Positions 38,096 through 47,441 are shown, counted from the stretch's first letter. The stretch: DNA of 64,000 nt from Taklimakanibacter lacteus (GCA_003576695.1 QOZQ01000008.1:186001-250000), one strand, 5' to 3'. Notes: generated by a model from the sequence alone, not told the origin. Program-made: numbers and translations.

Positions 38096-38842
38096 CTACG
38101 GCGTGAGGATACCGGACCGCTTGACCGCTTCGGCAAAGATATGTGCATAGCGCTCCTGGCCCTTCGCCTCGGCCACCAGATCCTGGCGGAACTCGACCTG
38201 CAGGTAGTCGAGCCCGCGCGACAGCGCATGTTCGGGCGTCGAATAGTCCTGCGTCGGGTCCATGTCGTAGGGCTGGTTGTCGCCCACCACGAGGCCAGGC
38301 ACCTCGCTGAGTGCCGCCAGCACCGGCGCCGTCGCGCGACGATCCTCGTTCGACGAGAGCGATATTTCCCACGGCCGATGCGTTCCGTCCATATGGTCCG
38401 TCATCGAATGTACCGACAGGAAGAGCGGTCTTTCTCCCTTTCGGCAACGCGACGTGATCACCTGCCGGCAGGCCGCATGATAGGGATTGAAATAGGCATC
38501 GATGCGCTTCTGCCGCTGCCCGGGACTCAAGCCTTCATTGGCGGGAATGATGATGCCGTCACTCATCGACGGAATGAGTGACGGATCATGGAGCTTGCGG
38601 TTGCAGTCGATAACCAGCCGCGAGGTTCCACTCAACACCGCCGGTGCATCGAATATCCGGGCCAGATGGCGCGCGATCGGCGCCGCTCCGATATCCCAGG
38701 CAATATGGCGCTGCATGTCGCCTTCGGCGACGCCGAGACAACCGACCTCGCCTGGCAGCGCGTTGCTCGCATGGTCACAGACAATGACGATCGCCGTCTT
38801 GCCCTCCGGGTTGAAGACGTCGAAAGGCGCAGTCCAGTTCAT
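38096..38842 (-). CDS. N-formylglutamate amidohydrolase family protein
   Basis: 248-residue zinc hydrolase of the HutG/N-formylglutamate amidohydrolase family. Visible motifs: IVCDHASNALPGE (metal His), WDIGAAPIARHLARIFDAP, SRLVIDCNRKLHDP (substrate Arg) and LFLSVHSMTDHMDG (metal His). It would release formate or another acyl group from an N-acylated glutamate-like amide. Its ATG overlaps the livH stop (ATGA), so it belongs to the amino-compound importer operon rather than to a histidine pathway. Confidence 0.88.
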   Translation of the reverse strand: MNWTAPFDVFNPEGKTAIVIVCDHASNALPGEVGCLGVAEGDMQRHIAWDIGAAPIARHLARIFDAPAVLSGTSRLVIDCNRKLHDPSLIPSMSDGIIIPANEGLSPGQRQKRIDAYFNPYHAACRQVITSRCRKGERPLFLSVHSMTDHMDGTHRPWEISLSSNEDRRATAPVLAALSEVPGLVVGDNQPYDMDPTQDYSTPEHALSRGLDYLQVEFRQDLVAEAKGQERYAHIFAEAVKRSGILTP

Positions 38843-39723
38843 CTGATATTCTCGCGGCGCGGTATGATTCCGTCGGGATAGAAATAGAGTATCGCGATGA
38901 CGATCGAGAGCGAGATGGCGTCGCGATAGGAGATCAGCGCGTCGGGCAGGAACGCGCGCAGCAGCACCTCGACCACGCCGAGGATGAAGCCGCCGGCGAC
39001 CGCGCCGACCAGGCTTCCCATGCCGCCCAGCACCACGGCGATGAAGGCCTTGAGCACGGGCACGAAGCCCATCAGCGGATCGACCGAGCCGCGCTGGAAC
39101 AGCCACAGGATGCCGGCAATGCCAGCCAGCACGCCCGATATGGCGAAGGCGACCGCGATGACCCGGTTGGCATTGAGGCCCATGAGGCGCGCGACATCGA
39201 AATCCTCCGCCGCCGCCCGCATGCCGATGCCGAGCAAGGTGGCACGGAAGAACAGCGTCAGGCCGATGAGCGACACTGCCGCGATGACGATGGAAAGAAC
39301 CTGGATGGTGCCGATCTGGTGCGCCCCGATCGTCACCGCCCCCGCCAGCATGTCGGGGATCGGGATCGGCTTCGGCCGGGCCGAGATGAGATTCTGCATC
39401 AGCGTGTGCAGGATGGTGCTGACGGCGAAGCTGGTGAGCAGCATGATGGTGGGCGATGCTCGCCGGATCGGACGGAAGGCGACGCGCTCCATCGACAGCG
39501 CCAGCACGACCGCGAGACCCACGCCCATGCCGAGCGACAGGATGAAGGGGAAACCCGCGGCGATGCCGAAGAAGATGCCATAGCCGGTGGCGGTCATGAG
39601 CTCGCCATGGGCGAAGTTGATGAGCCCCATCACCGAGAAGACGATGGCAAGGCCCAGGGCCAGCAGCGCATAGGTGCCGCCGAGCGCCACCGCGTTCAGG
39701 AGTTGCTGCAGTACGATGTCCAT
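38839..39723 (-). CDS. LivH-type ABC transporter permease
   Basis: 294-residue permease (LLNAVALGGTYALLALGLAI, GLINFAHGELMTATGYG), about eight helices. It pairs with the permease half of the fused LivM-LivG protein of the same operon. Only distant in sequence from livH at 8745. 5 nt after the LivF gene. Confidence 0.92.
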   Translation of the reverse strand: MDIVLQQLLNAVALGGTYALLALGLAIVFSVMGLINFAHGELMTATGYGIFFGIAAGFPFILSLGMGVGLAVVLALSMERVAFRPIRRASPTIMLLTSFAVSTILHTLMQNLISARPKPIPIPDMLAGAVTIGAHQIGTIQVLSIVIAAVSLIGLTLFFRATLLGIGMRAAAEDFDVARLMGLNANRVIAVAFAISGVLAGIAGILWLFQRGSVDPLMGFVPVLKAFIAVVLGGMGSLVGAVAGGFILGVVEVLLRAFLPDALISYRDAISLSIVIAILYFYPDGIIPRRENIR

Positions 39724-39728
39724 GCGCC

Positions 39729-40439
39729 TCAGCCGGCCCCCAGGTAAAGACGCTGCAGCTCTTCATCCGCCCGCAGCGCCGCCGAGGCGCCCTCCTTGCC
39801 GATGCGGCCCTGCGCCAGCACGAGACCGCGCGCCGCGATATCGAGCGCCGTCTCGGCATTCTGCTCGACGATGAGCAGCGCGATGTCTTGCTTCTGCAGG
39901 GCTTTCAGGAAATCGAAGATCTGGTCCACCACATTGGGCGCGAGGCCGAGCGAGGGCTCGTCCAGCAGCAGCATGCGCGGCTCCGACATCAGGGCACGGG
40001 CAATGGCGAGCATCTGCTGCTCGCCGCCCGAGAGCGATCCGGCAAGCTGGTCGCGCCGCTCCGCCAGCTTGGGGAAGAGCGCATACATGCGCTCGCAATT
40101 CTCAAGCGTACGGCCGCGCAACTGGCGATTGGCGGCCGCCCCGATCTTGAGATTCTCCAGCACGCTGAGCTGGCTGAACACCCGGCGCCCTTCCGGCACC
40201 AGGGTCAGCCCGCGCCGCACGATGCTCGCCGTATCGGCCCGCTCGACCGCCTCACCGGCAAAGCTGATCCGCCCGGCGCTGCGCGGCGCTATGCCCATGA
40301 AGGCCTTGAGGATCGAGCTCTTGCCTGCCCCGTTGGCGCCCAGAAGCGCCACGATCTCGCCTTTCGCCACGGAGAAGCTGACGCCTCTGACCGCCTGGAT
40401 CGGCCCGTAGGAAACTCTGAGATCGTGGACTTCGAGCAT
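39729..40439 (-). CDS. LivF-type ABC transporter ATP-binding protein
   Basis: 236-residue ATPase with Walker A GANGAGKSS, GLTLVPEGRRVFSQLSVLENL, signature SLSGGEQQMLAIARAL and Walker B MLLLDEPSLGLAPNV. It is the partner of the ATPase half of the LivM-LivG fusion. 8 nt after the binding-protein gene. Confidence 0.93.
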   Translation of the reverse strand: MLEVHDLRVSYGPIQAVRGVSFSVAKGEIVALLGANGAGKSSILKAFMGIAPRSAGRISFAGEAVERADTASIVRRGLTLVPEGRRVFSQLSVLENLKIGAAANRQLRGRTLENCERMYALFPKLAERRDQLAGSLSGGEQQMLAIARALMSEPRMLLLDEPSLGLAPNVVDQIFDFLKALQKQDIALLIVEQNAETALDIAARGLVLAQGRIGKEGASAALRADEELQRLYLGAG

Positions 40440-40447
40440 GGCAGGAT

Positions 40448-41617
40448 TTACTGCGCCGCGGGAACGTCGGCGGCGGCCGGCGTCACCAGTTCGACCAGCG
40501 CCCTGGCGCCGCCCGTGACCTTGTTGAGCGCAACGGTGCGCAGCGGCACACGGTTCATGCCCTTGTATGTCATCGTGCCTGTTGCGACGGCAACATTCTC
40601 GAGCCCGTCGACCGCATCGCGCAGCGACTTGCCGTCGAGCTTGCCCTGGCTGGCCCCCACAGCAGCGTCCAACACCTTCACGATGTCATAGCCTGTCGCG
40701 ACATAGAGCGTCTCAGGCTCCTTGCCCTTGGCCGCCTTGTAGTCGGCAAAGAACTTGGCCAGCGCCGAGCCTTCGGTGGCGAAGCCGGCATTGGTGAAGA
40801 CGACCCCTTCGGCCACATCGCCAAGGGCGAGCGTCGTCGGTGAATCGATGCCGTCCGATCCCAGCACTGGCGTCGTGATGCCGGCGGCACGGAGCGCCTT
40901 GATGAAAGCCGGGAAATCCGGCTCATAGGCCGAGGTCATGATGACGTCGGGCGCCGGCGACAGGCCCTTGATCTTCGTCACCTCGGCGGCGAAATCCTGC
41001 TGACCCATCTTGTATTCGATGATGCCGGCGATGCTGCCGCCCTTTTTCTTGAACACTTCCACGAAATATTCCGGCAGTTTCTGGGTATAGGGCGTGTCCT
41101 TCGACAGCATGACGAAGGCGTTCTTGTAGCCCTGCTTCATTGCATAATCGCCAAGGGCGGCGGCCTGCAGATTGTCGGCGGTGTAGTTGGAGAACATGTA
41201 TTCCCCGACAATGCCGGGCAGCGTTGGCGTCGAGGCGCAGGATGACATGGTCGGGATGCCCGCAGCCGCCGAGATCTGCCCCGCCGCCACAGCCGGATCG
41301 ACATCGCAGGGCACGACCAGGAAATTGACGCCGGCGCCTGCCAGCTCTTGCGCGATGACGGCTGATTCCGCCGTCTCCGAGCGCATGTCGCGCGACACCA
41401 GCTCGATCTTGTATTTGCCTTGCAGGCCGCCCGCCTTGTTGATCTCGTCGACGCCGAAGGTGAGGCCGTCGAGCGAGGGCTGGTCATAGGGGGCGAGATA
41501 GCCGGTCAGCCCGCCGAGAAAACCGAGCTTGAACGTCTCCTCGGCATGGGCCGGCCCGCCGAGCATCATGGCGAGGCCCAGCGTGGCGACACCGAGGTTG
41601 AGTGATTTCCTGAACAT
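40448..41617 (-). CDS. ABC transporter substrate-binding protein (Leu/Ile/Val-binding family)
   Basis: 389-residue periplasmic binding protein. Signal peptide to about residue 25 (GGPAHA), then FKLGFLGGLTGYLAPYDQPS and the type I fold with NFLVVPCDVDPAVAAGQISA and SSCASTPTLPGIVGEYMFSN. The Cys pair near residues 106 and 129 may be a disulphide. AAGGAGGAAGCAG just before the ATG at 41617 is a near-ideal ribosome site, fitting high expression. It probably sets the substrate for this operon, an amine, amide or amino acid. Confidence 0.92.
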   Translation of the reverse strand: MFRKSLNLGVATLGLAMMLGGPAHAEETFKLGFLGGLTGYLAPYDQPSLDGLTFGVDEINKAGGLQGKYKIELVSRDMRSETAESAVIAQELAGAGVNFLVVPCDVDPAVAAGQISAAAGIPTMSSCASTPTLPGIVGEYMFSNYTADNLQAAALGDYAMKQGYKNAFVMLSKDTPYTQKLPEYFVEVFKKKGGSIAGIIEYKMGQQDFAAEVTKIKGLSPAPDVIMTSAYEPDFPAFIKALRAAGITTPVLGSDGIDSPTTLALGDVAEGVVFTNAGFATEGSALAKFFADYKAAKGKEPETLYVATGYDIVKVLDAAVGASQGKLDGKSLRDAVDGLENVAVATGTMTYKGMNRVPLRTVALNKVTGGARALVELVTPAAADVPAAQ

Positions 41618-41634
41618 CTGCTTCCTCCTTGTGT

Positions 41635-43479
41635 TTATGCTTGATTGCCGGCCAGCCTGGCATGGCGCCGGCCGAGATAGGCTTCCTGCACGTTCTTGTT
41701 GCCCTGGATCTCGTCGGGCGATCCTTCGGCGATCAGCGCCCCCTTGTTGAGCACCACGATGCGGTCGCACAGCGACATGATGAGCTTCATGTCGTGATCG
41801 ACGATCAGGAGTCCGATATTGCGCTCGGCCACCAGCCGCTTGAGCGTCGCGAGGATGACGCCGGTCTCGACATCGTTCATGCCCGCCGTGGGCTCATCGA
41901 GCAGCAGGAAGGCCGGGGAAACGGCGACCGCGCGGGCGATCTCGACGCGCCGCTGCTGGCCGTAAGCCAGCGTGCCGGCGATATGGCCTGAGAGCTCGGC
42001 AATACCCATTTCGGCAAGGAGGTCCATCGCCCTGCCCGCCAGCGCATCGAGGCCTGATCCGCGCTCGGCATCGGCGAGCGCCGCCGTCACATTCTCGAGC
42101 ACCGTCATATTGGCGAAGAGCCGCACCGTCTGGAAGGTGCGCCCGATGCCGAGGCGGGCGATCGCATGCGGCGCCAGGCCATTGAGGCTGAGCGTGCCGA
42201 TCCTGATATCGCCGGAGGTCGCCGCGTGGGTGCCGGCAATACAGCCGAGCAGCGTCGTCTTGCCGGATCCGTTCGGCCCGATGAGGCCGACGATCTCGCC
42301 GCGGCGCACGCTGAGGCTTACATCGCTCACCGCGACAAGCCCGCCATAGCTCTTGGTGAGCTTCTGCACCGAAAGCACATCGCCGCCATCGTCGGCGCGC
42401 GCTTGCGCGGATGCCGCTGCCGGCAGCGCACGCTGGCGCCGCCAGGATTTCGGCAGGAAGGAATCGATCTCGCGGAAACCGAGAAGACCTGTCTGCCCGC
42501 CATAAAGGATGACCAGGATGGCGACGCTGAGGCCCACCTGGGTGAGGCCGAATATCTGCGGCACTTGCAGCCCGCCGAGGCTGAAGCCATTTTCGAGCCG
42601 GCGCAGGATTTCGATCAGCACCGTGATCACCACCGCGCCCGAGACGGCGCCGGTAACGCTCGCCATGCCGCCCACCACCATCATGGCGATGATCGAGAAG
42701 GTGAGGTCGAAATAGAAGCTCTTGGCCGAGAAGACGGTCAGCATATGGGCGAACATCGCGCCCGCGAGCCCGGAGAGAATGGCGCCGGCCACCCAGGCGC
42801 GCAGCCGCTCGGCCGGCACATCGATGCCGCAGGCGCGCGCCGCCGCATCATTGTCGCGCCCGGCCCTGAGCCTGATCCCGGTCACGGAATCGCGATAGAG
42901 CCGCGTTGCGATGATGGCGACGACTGCAAGCCCTACGGCCATCGGCAGGCCGACAAGCTTGGGCACGCCATACATGGCCTGGCTGCCGCGGGTAAAACCT
43001 TGCGCGCCGACGATGATCGAATTGACGATGATGAGAAGGCCCAAAGTCGCGATCGAGGCCGAAGTCGGGCTCATCCGCACCAGAGCGAGGCCGCTCGCCA
43101 AAGCGACGATGATGACGACGATGAGCGCCGCGGCGGTGGCGCTCCAGAAATCGAGCTGGATCGACTGGAGGAAAACCGGCAGCAGCGGCAGGTTGGCGGT
43201 CTTGATCGCCGGCGGCAGTGTCAGCGTGGCCGACACCTGGGCGCCGATCGCCATGAAGGCGACATTGCCGAAGCTGATGATGCCGGAATTGCCGCTGAAC
43301 AGCGAAATGCCGAGCACCGCGATCAGCATGACGAGGAAATTGGTGGCCGTGAGGACCAGCGCGCCGCTGCCGGTCAGCGCGATGACGAGGCAGGGCAACG
43401 CCACAAGACCCGCCAGGAGTGCGGCGCCCGGCACGGCATCGACAGCAATAGCGCGCGACAATGTTGAGCCGAAGCTCAT
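41635..43479 (-). CDS. Fused LivM permease - LivG ATPase
   Basis: 614 residues: about 1-330 are a LivM-type permease (NSGIISFGNVAFMAIGAQVS, GRDNDAAARACGID), about 331-365 a linker, and 366-614 a LivG-type ATPase with Walker A GPNGSGKTT, GIGRTFQTVRLFANMTVLENV, signature LAYGQQRRVEIARAV and Walker B LLLDEPTAGMN. The two halves are read in one frame with no stop, so the permease and ATPase are made in strict 1:1 ratio. Such fusions are known but less common than separate genes. First gene of the leftward operon. Confidence 0.93.
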   Translation of the reverse strand: MSFGSTLSRAIAVDAVPGAALLAGLVALPCLVIALTGSGALVLTATNFLVMLIAVLGISLFSGNSGIISFGNVAFMAIGAQVSATLTLPPAIKTANLPLLPVFLQSIQLDFWSATAAALIVVIIVALASGLALVRMSPTSASIATLGLLIIVNSIIVGAQGFTRGSQAMYGVPKLVGLPMAVGLAVVAIIATRLYRDSVTGIRLRAGRDNDAAARACGIDVPAERLRAWVAGAILSGLAGAMFAHMLTVFSAKSFYFDLTFSIIAMMVVGGMASVTGAVSGAVVITVLIEILRRLENGFSLGGLQVPQIFGLTQVGLSVAILVILYGGQTGLLGFREIDSFLPKSWRRQRALPAAASAQARADDGGDVLSVQKLTKSYGGLVAVSDVSLSVRRGEIVGLIGPNGSGKTTLLGCIAGTHAATSGDIRIGTLSLNGLAPHAIARLGIGRTFQTVRLFANMTVLENVTAALADAERGSGLDALAGRAMDLLAEMGIAELSGHIAGTLAYGQQRRVEIARAVAVSPAFLLLDEPTAGMNDVETGVILATLKRLVAERNIGLLIVDHDMKLIMSLCDRIVVLNKGALIAEGSPDEIQGNKNVQEAYLGRRHARLAGNQA

Positions 43480-43509
43480 CCCTCACCCGTTCTTTTCTCC
43501 CCGTTTGCA

Positions 43510-43581
43510 AATCTAGGGTGAGCAAAAAGGCGATGTCAATATTTATTACGGAATTGACACAAATACTCCAAACTGTAAAAA
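43510..43581. promoter_or_regulatory. Back-to-back promoters sharing an inverted repeat
   Basis: Rightward: TTGACA at 43554-43559, 16-nt spacer, TAAAAA at 43576-43581. Leftward: TTGACA at 43539-43534, 18-nt spacer, TAGATT at 43515-43510. The two -35 hexamers lie in an inverted repeat, TGTCAAT (43534-43540), 12 nt, ATTGACA (43553-43559). This region is AT-rich against its GC-rich surroundings. A dimeric regulator bound here would control both operons. Confidence 0.55.
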
Positions 43582-43693
43582 ATAATTCAATCCGTTTCGG
43601 ACCCTGCCGGGCATCCTGACCGCCGGATCAGCATGCGCGCCGGGAAGAAGAGACGTAAGAATCCGGGACCTCGATGTCCCAGGGAGGAAATGA

Positions 43694-45052
43694 ATGGCAC
43701 GCAGAGCCCGCGCCGCGACAGCGGCGAAGAAAGGCCGGCCGGGCGCCGGTGATCCAGGCGAGATCGTTCTTCTGGTCTGGACCGACTATGTCGGCATTAC
43801 CCGCTGCCGGGGCGTTCCCGTGGCCCAGTTCAAGGACCGTCACGCCACCGGCCTTGGCTGGGCGGTTGCCGGCCAGGCGCTGACTCCCTTCGAGGATATT
43901 GCCGACAATCCCTGGGGACCGATGACCGAGGTGCGCCAGACGCCGGTGCTCGCGACCGAGACCCGCATCGCGATCTGGGACGATGCGCCGGCCTTCCATT
44001 TCGCGCTGTGCGATTCGATGCTTGCCGGCAGGAACTGGGATTGCTGCGTACGCGGTCTCCTCAAGGACGCGCTTGCCGACCTCGAGAGCGAGACCGGCCT
44101 CTCTCTCGCTGCCGCCTTCGAGCATGAATTCCTCCTCTCCGGCAACAACCTGCCCTGGATCGTGCCCTTCTCGGTCGAGCAGATGCGCATGGTGGCGCCC
44201 TTCACGAGCGATCTCACCCGGGCGCTGCTCATAGCCGATGTCGGCCTCGAAACGGTCGAGCCTGAATATGGCGTGCGCCAATATGAGATCTCGTGCGGCC
44301 CGGCGATTGGCGTCGCCGCCGCCGACCGTTGCGTGATCACCCGCGAGGTCATTCGCGAAACGGCGCGCCGCCTGGGCTTCCGGGCGAGCTTCACCCCCAA
44401 GCCCACCCCGACCAGCGTCGGCAACGGCGCCCATGTCCATTTCAGCCTGGTCGACGCCAAGGGCGTGAACCGCACCTTCGATGCGGGGCAGCCTGCGCAG
44501 ATTTCCATAGCGGCGCAGCGTTTCGCTGCCGGCGTCGTGCGCTACATGCCGGAATTCTGCGCGCTGGTGGCCCCCTCGCCCGTCTCCTATTTGCGGCTCG
44601 GCCCGCATCACTGGTCCTGCGGCTATGCCGCCTTCGGCGTGCAGAACCGCGAGGCGACGATCCGCGCCTGCCCCTCGCCCGATCCGGCCAAGTCGGCCAA
44701 GGCCTTCAATCTCGAGCTGCGCCCGCCCGATGCGACAGCGAGCCCCTATATGGTGTTGGCCGCCCTCGTGCGCGCCGGCCTCGAAGGCATTCGCCAGAAG
44801 CTGCCGCTGCCTGCGATGCTCGATCGCGATCCCGCTGATTATTCGCAGAGCGAGAGAGCAGCCCTTGGCGTGCGCCCCCTGCCTTCATCGCTCGGCGAAG
44901 CGCTCGACCTCATGCTGGCGAGCAAGACCGTTTCCTCCTGGCTGCCCGATGTCATGCGCGACTCCTATGTGGCGGTGAAGCGCAAGGAGATCGAGATGTT
45001 CGCCGAAGCGACGCCCGAAGCCATGTGCCAGAGATATCACGATGCCTATTGA
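43694..45052 (+). CDS. Glutamine synthetase-family ligase (gamma-glutamyl type)
   Basis: 452-residue enzyme of the class I glutamine synthetase fold, type GlnA-like/PuuA. It has the N-terminal beta-grasp region (IVLLVWTDYVGITRCRGVPV) and the catalytic barrel: FEHEFLL, EYGVRQYEISCGP, the substrate loop NGAHVHFSL, LRLGPHHWSCGYAAFGVQNR and NLELRPPDATASPYMVL. Key metal Glu and His residues seem kept. Such proteins mostly join glutamate to amines rather than ammonia. No tail with the adenylation site of true GlnA is evident. It overlaps the FluG-like amidohydrolase by 11 nt. GGGAGGAAA precedes the ATG. Confidence 0.9.
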   Translation: MARRARAATAAKKGRPGAGDPGEIVLLVWTDYVGITRCRGVPVAQFKDRHATGLGWAVAGQALTPFEDIADNPWGPMTEVRQTPVLATETRIAIWDDAPAFHFALCDSMLAGRNWDCCVRGLLKDALADLESETGLSLAAAFEHEFLLSGNNLPWIVPFSVEQMRMVAPFTSDLTRALLIADVGLETVEPEYGVRQYEISCGPAIGVAAADRCVITREVIRETARRLGFRASFTPKPTPTSVGNGAHVHFSLVDAKGVNRTFDAGQPAQISIAAQRFAAGVVRYMPEFCALVAPSPVSYLRLGPHHWSCGYAAFGVQNREATIRACPSPDPAKSAKAFNLELRPPDATASPYMVLAALVRAGLEGIRQKLPLPAMLDRDPADYSQSERAALGVRPLPSSLGEALDLMLASKTVSSWLPDVMRDSYVAVKRKEIEMFAEATPEAMCQRYHDAY

Positions 45053-46172
45053 GACGCTGCCGCTGATCGACCATCACTGCCACGGCATCTCGCCGGCGCA
45101 GCTCGACTGGAAGCAGTTCCAGGCGCTGTTCTCGGAAAGCTACCGCCCGCCGCCGCCCGGCACGAATGAATTCCAGAAGCCGCTCGGCCTCGCCATCCGC
45201 AGCTTCTGCGCACCGCTGCTCGATCTGGAACCGCATGTCTCGGGCGAGGCCTATGTGGAGAAACGCTTGGCCCTTGGTGCTGCCGAGGTGAACCGCCGCC
45301 TGATGCGCACTTCCCATCTAGACTGCCTCATCGTCGATACCGGCCATCGTTCCAGCGCCATTCACAGCTTCGAGGAAACCGGCGCCCTTGCCGGAAGGCC
45401 GGCACATGAGGTGGTGCGCATCGAGGCGATCATCGAGGAAGTCGCCGCCACCGGCGTCAGCGCGGAGAATTTCGCCAGGGCCTTTGCCGACCGGCTGGCC
45501 GAGCGCAGCGCCGGGGCCGTCGGCCTCAAATCGATCGTTGCCTATCGCTGCACTTTCGCCATTCCGCAGTCGGCGCCCGCCCCTGCGGAAATCGTCAAGG
45601 CCGTAGGCGCCTGGATGAAGGCTTCGCAGGCGGCGGGCAAGTTCCGCATCGGCGATCCAACCGTCATTCGCCATGGCCTGTGGGTCGGCGCCGAAATCTG
45701 CCGGGCGAAGAAGCTGCCATTGCAGCTCCATGTCGGCTTCGGCGACCCCGACATCTATATGCATGCCTGCGATCCGACCCACTTCACCGACTTCATCGCC
45801 GCCATGGAGAAATGGCAGGTACCGATTACGCTCCTCCACAACTGGCCGTTCCTCAAGGAAGCCCAATGGCTCTCCGAGGTGTTCGAGAATGTCTATTACG
45901 ATGCCGGCGTCATTCTCAATTATGGCGCCGCTGAATCCGAGAACATCCTTCGCGAGGCGCTGCAGATCGGGAAGTTCCAGAAATTCCTGTTCTCGACCGA
46001 CGCCTTCGGCCTGTCCGAGCTTTATTATCTGGGCGCCTTCCTGTTCCGCCGGGCGTTCCAGCGCATTCTCGACAGCTGGATCAGGGATGGCTTCTGCTCG
46101 GCGAAGGATGCGGACGAGATCGCAGCTCTCGTCGCCCGGACGAATGCGCGGCGTATCTATCAAGGCGTATGA
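45042..46172 (+). CDS. FluG-type amidohydrolase
   Basis: 376-residue TIM-barrel metal hydrolase of the amidohydrolase superfamily. It starts with the metal-binding LIDHHCHGISP, and later has GLKSIVAYR (carbamylated-Lys-like position), LPLQLHVGFGDPD, ITLLHNWPFLKEAQWLSEVF and FLFSTDAFGLSELYYLGA (metal Asp). This is the N-terminal half of fungal FluG, whose C-terminal half is a glutamine synthetase; here the two are separate but overlapping genes. It may hydrolyse a gamma-glutamyl amide or a related product. Confidence 0.87.
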   Translation: MPIETLPLIDHHCHGISPAQLDWKQFQALFSESYRPPPPGTNEFQKPLGLAIRSFCAPLLDLEPHVSGEAYVEKRLALGAAEVNRRLMRTSHLDCLIVDTGHRSSAIHSFEETGALAGRPAHEVVRIEAIIEEVAATGVSAENFARAFADRLAERSAGAVGLKSIVAYRCTFAIPQSAPAPAEIVKAVGAWMKASQAAGKFRIGDPTVIRHGLWVGAEICRAKKLPLQLHVGFGDPDIYMHACDPTHFTDFIAAMEKWQVPITLLHNWPFLKEAQWLSEVFENVYYDAGVILNYGAAESENILREALQIGKFQKFLFSTDAFGLSELYYLGAFLFRRAFQRILDSWIRDGFCSAKDADEIAALVARTNARRIYQGV

Positions 46173-46181
46173 GGACGCACT

Positions 46182-47342
46182 ATGAGCACACATGACGTGA
46201 TCGTCGTCGGCGCCGGCATTGCAGGTGCGGCGACCGCCTTCTTCCTGGCCGAGCGCGGCGCCAATGTCGCGCTGATCGAGATGAGCCACCCGGCCTCTGG
46301 CCCAACGGGGCGGTCATCGGCGGTGACCCACGCCTTCTATCTGCAAAGCGAGCTGTCGCGCCTCGCCATTGCCGGCGTAGGCACCTTGCGGCGCATCCCC
46401 GAGCTTACCAGCGAGGCGCCAGCGCACACAGAATGCGGCATGATGTGGGCCTGCGGCGCGGATTCGGCTCCGGCCTGGCGCGCCGCGGCGGAACGCATCA
46501 CCACGGAGGGGTCGAGGATCGAGCCCATGTCGGCCGATGAGCTGGCGCGCCAGGCGCCCGGCATCGATCTCGACGGCATCGCGCTCGCTTTGTGGGAAGA
46601 GGCCTATGGCTATGGCGATCCCTATGGCGCCACCCATGCTTTGGTGAAGGGCGCCCGTCAGCGCGGCGCCACGGTCTATCTCAACCGCAAGGTCACGCGC
46701 CTCGTCCAGTCTTCCGGCAGGATCACCGGAGTCGAGACCGCAAATGGCGACAAGCTTTCAGCTCCCATCGTCATATCGGCGGCCGGCGTGTGGACGAAAC
46801 CTCTGATCGCAGCTCAGGGCTATGAGCTGCCGATCCATGTCGAGCGCCATATCATGGCGGTGCTCGACGGCGGCGGCAAAGCGCGCGACTTCATGCCCTT
46901 CTCCTGGTGCGACGATCTCCTGTGCAATTATGCGCGTCCCGATGGCGACCGCGTCATCCTGGCGGGCGTCTGGGCGGGCGGCGGCACCGGTATCCGCAAC
47001 CAGACTCTGGCGCGCCCCGAGATCGTCACCGACCCGGATGACTACCGCGCCGAGACGGATGAGGATGAATGCCTCGACTCCTTGAGCTTCCTCCTGCCGC
47101 GCTTCCCGCGCCTCGCCGAGCTTGGCGTCCGGCCGGGCTATGCCGGCCTCTATGACATGAGCCCGGACGACAATCCGATCATCGGACCGGTGCCCGGCAT
47201 TGACGGGCTCTTCGTCATTTGCGGATCGAGCGGCCACGGCTTCAAGCTGGGCGCCGGCGTCGGTGAGGAAGTTGCCCGTCTCGTCACCGAGGGACGGTCC
47301 GAATTGCTGGCACCTTTCCGGGTCGATCGCTTCGCGGCTTAG
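46182..47342 (+). CDS. FAD-dependent amine/amino acid oxidoreductase (DadA/SoxB-like)
   Basis: 386-residue flavoprotein of the DAO family. N-terminal FAD site VIVVGAGIAGAATAFFLAERG, GPTGRSSAVTH, and the C-terminal YAGLYDMSPDDNPIIGPVPG and CGSSGHGFKLGAGVG. It would oxidise a secondary amine or D-amino acid such as sarcosine-like compounds. GAGGACGCACT precedes the ATG. Last of three rightward genes; the repeat after it probably ends transcription. Confidence 0.9.
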   Translation: MSTHDVIVVGAGIAGAATAFFLAERGANVALIEMSHPASGPTGRSSAVTHAFYLQSELSRLAIAGVGTLRRIPELTSEAPAHTECGMMWACGADSAPAWRAAAERITTEGSRIEPMSADELARQAPGIDLDGIALALWEEAYGYGDPYGATHALVKGARQRGATVYLNRKVTRLVQSSGRITGVETANGDKLSAPIVISAAGVWTKPLIAAQGYELPIHVERHIMAVLDGGGKARDFMPFSWCDDLLCNYARPDGDRVILAGVWAGGGTGIRNQTLARPEIVTDPDDYRAETDEDECLDSLSFLLPRFPRLAELGVRPGYAGLYDMSPDDNPIIGPVPGIDGLFVICGSSGHGFKLGAGVGEEVARLVTEGRSELLAPFRVDRFAA

Positions 47343-47441
47343 AGCATGATCCGGAAAAGTGGAAACCGGTTTTCCGGAAAAATCATGCGCAAACAAAAAG
47401 CTAGAGCGTGATGGCGACTCGACGAAAAGCCATCATGCTCT
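47343..47441. repeat. 99-bp rhizobial palindromic repeat, copy 2
   Basis: Same element as 23412-23510, in the same orientation, differing at two bases (47402 and 47410). It again follows a stop codon directly and sits between convergent genes. Two hairpins as in copy 1. Confidence 0.9.

Noticed and set aside
38843-39859. Long minus frame joining the amidohydrolase with an upstream Arg-rich extension
   Set aside because: The extension lies over livH in another frame; the amidohydrolase starts at its own ATG coupled to the livH stop.
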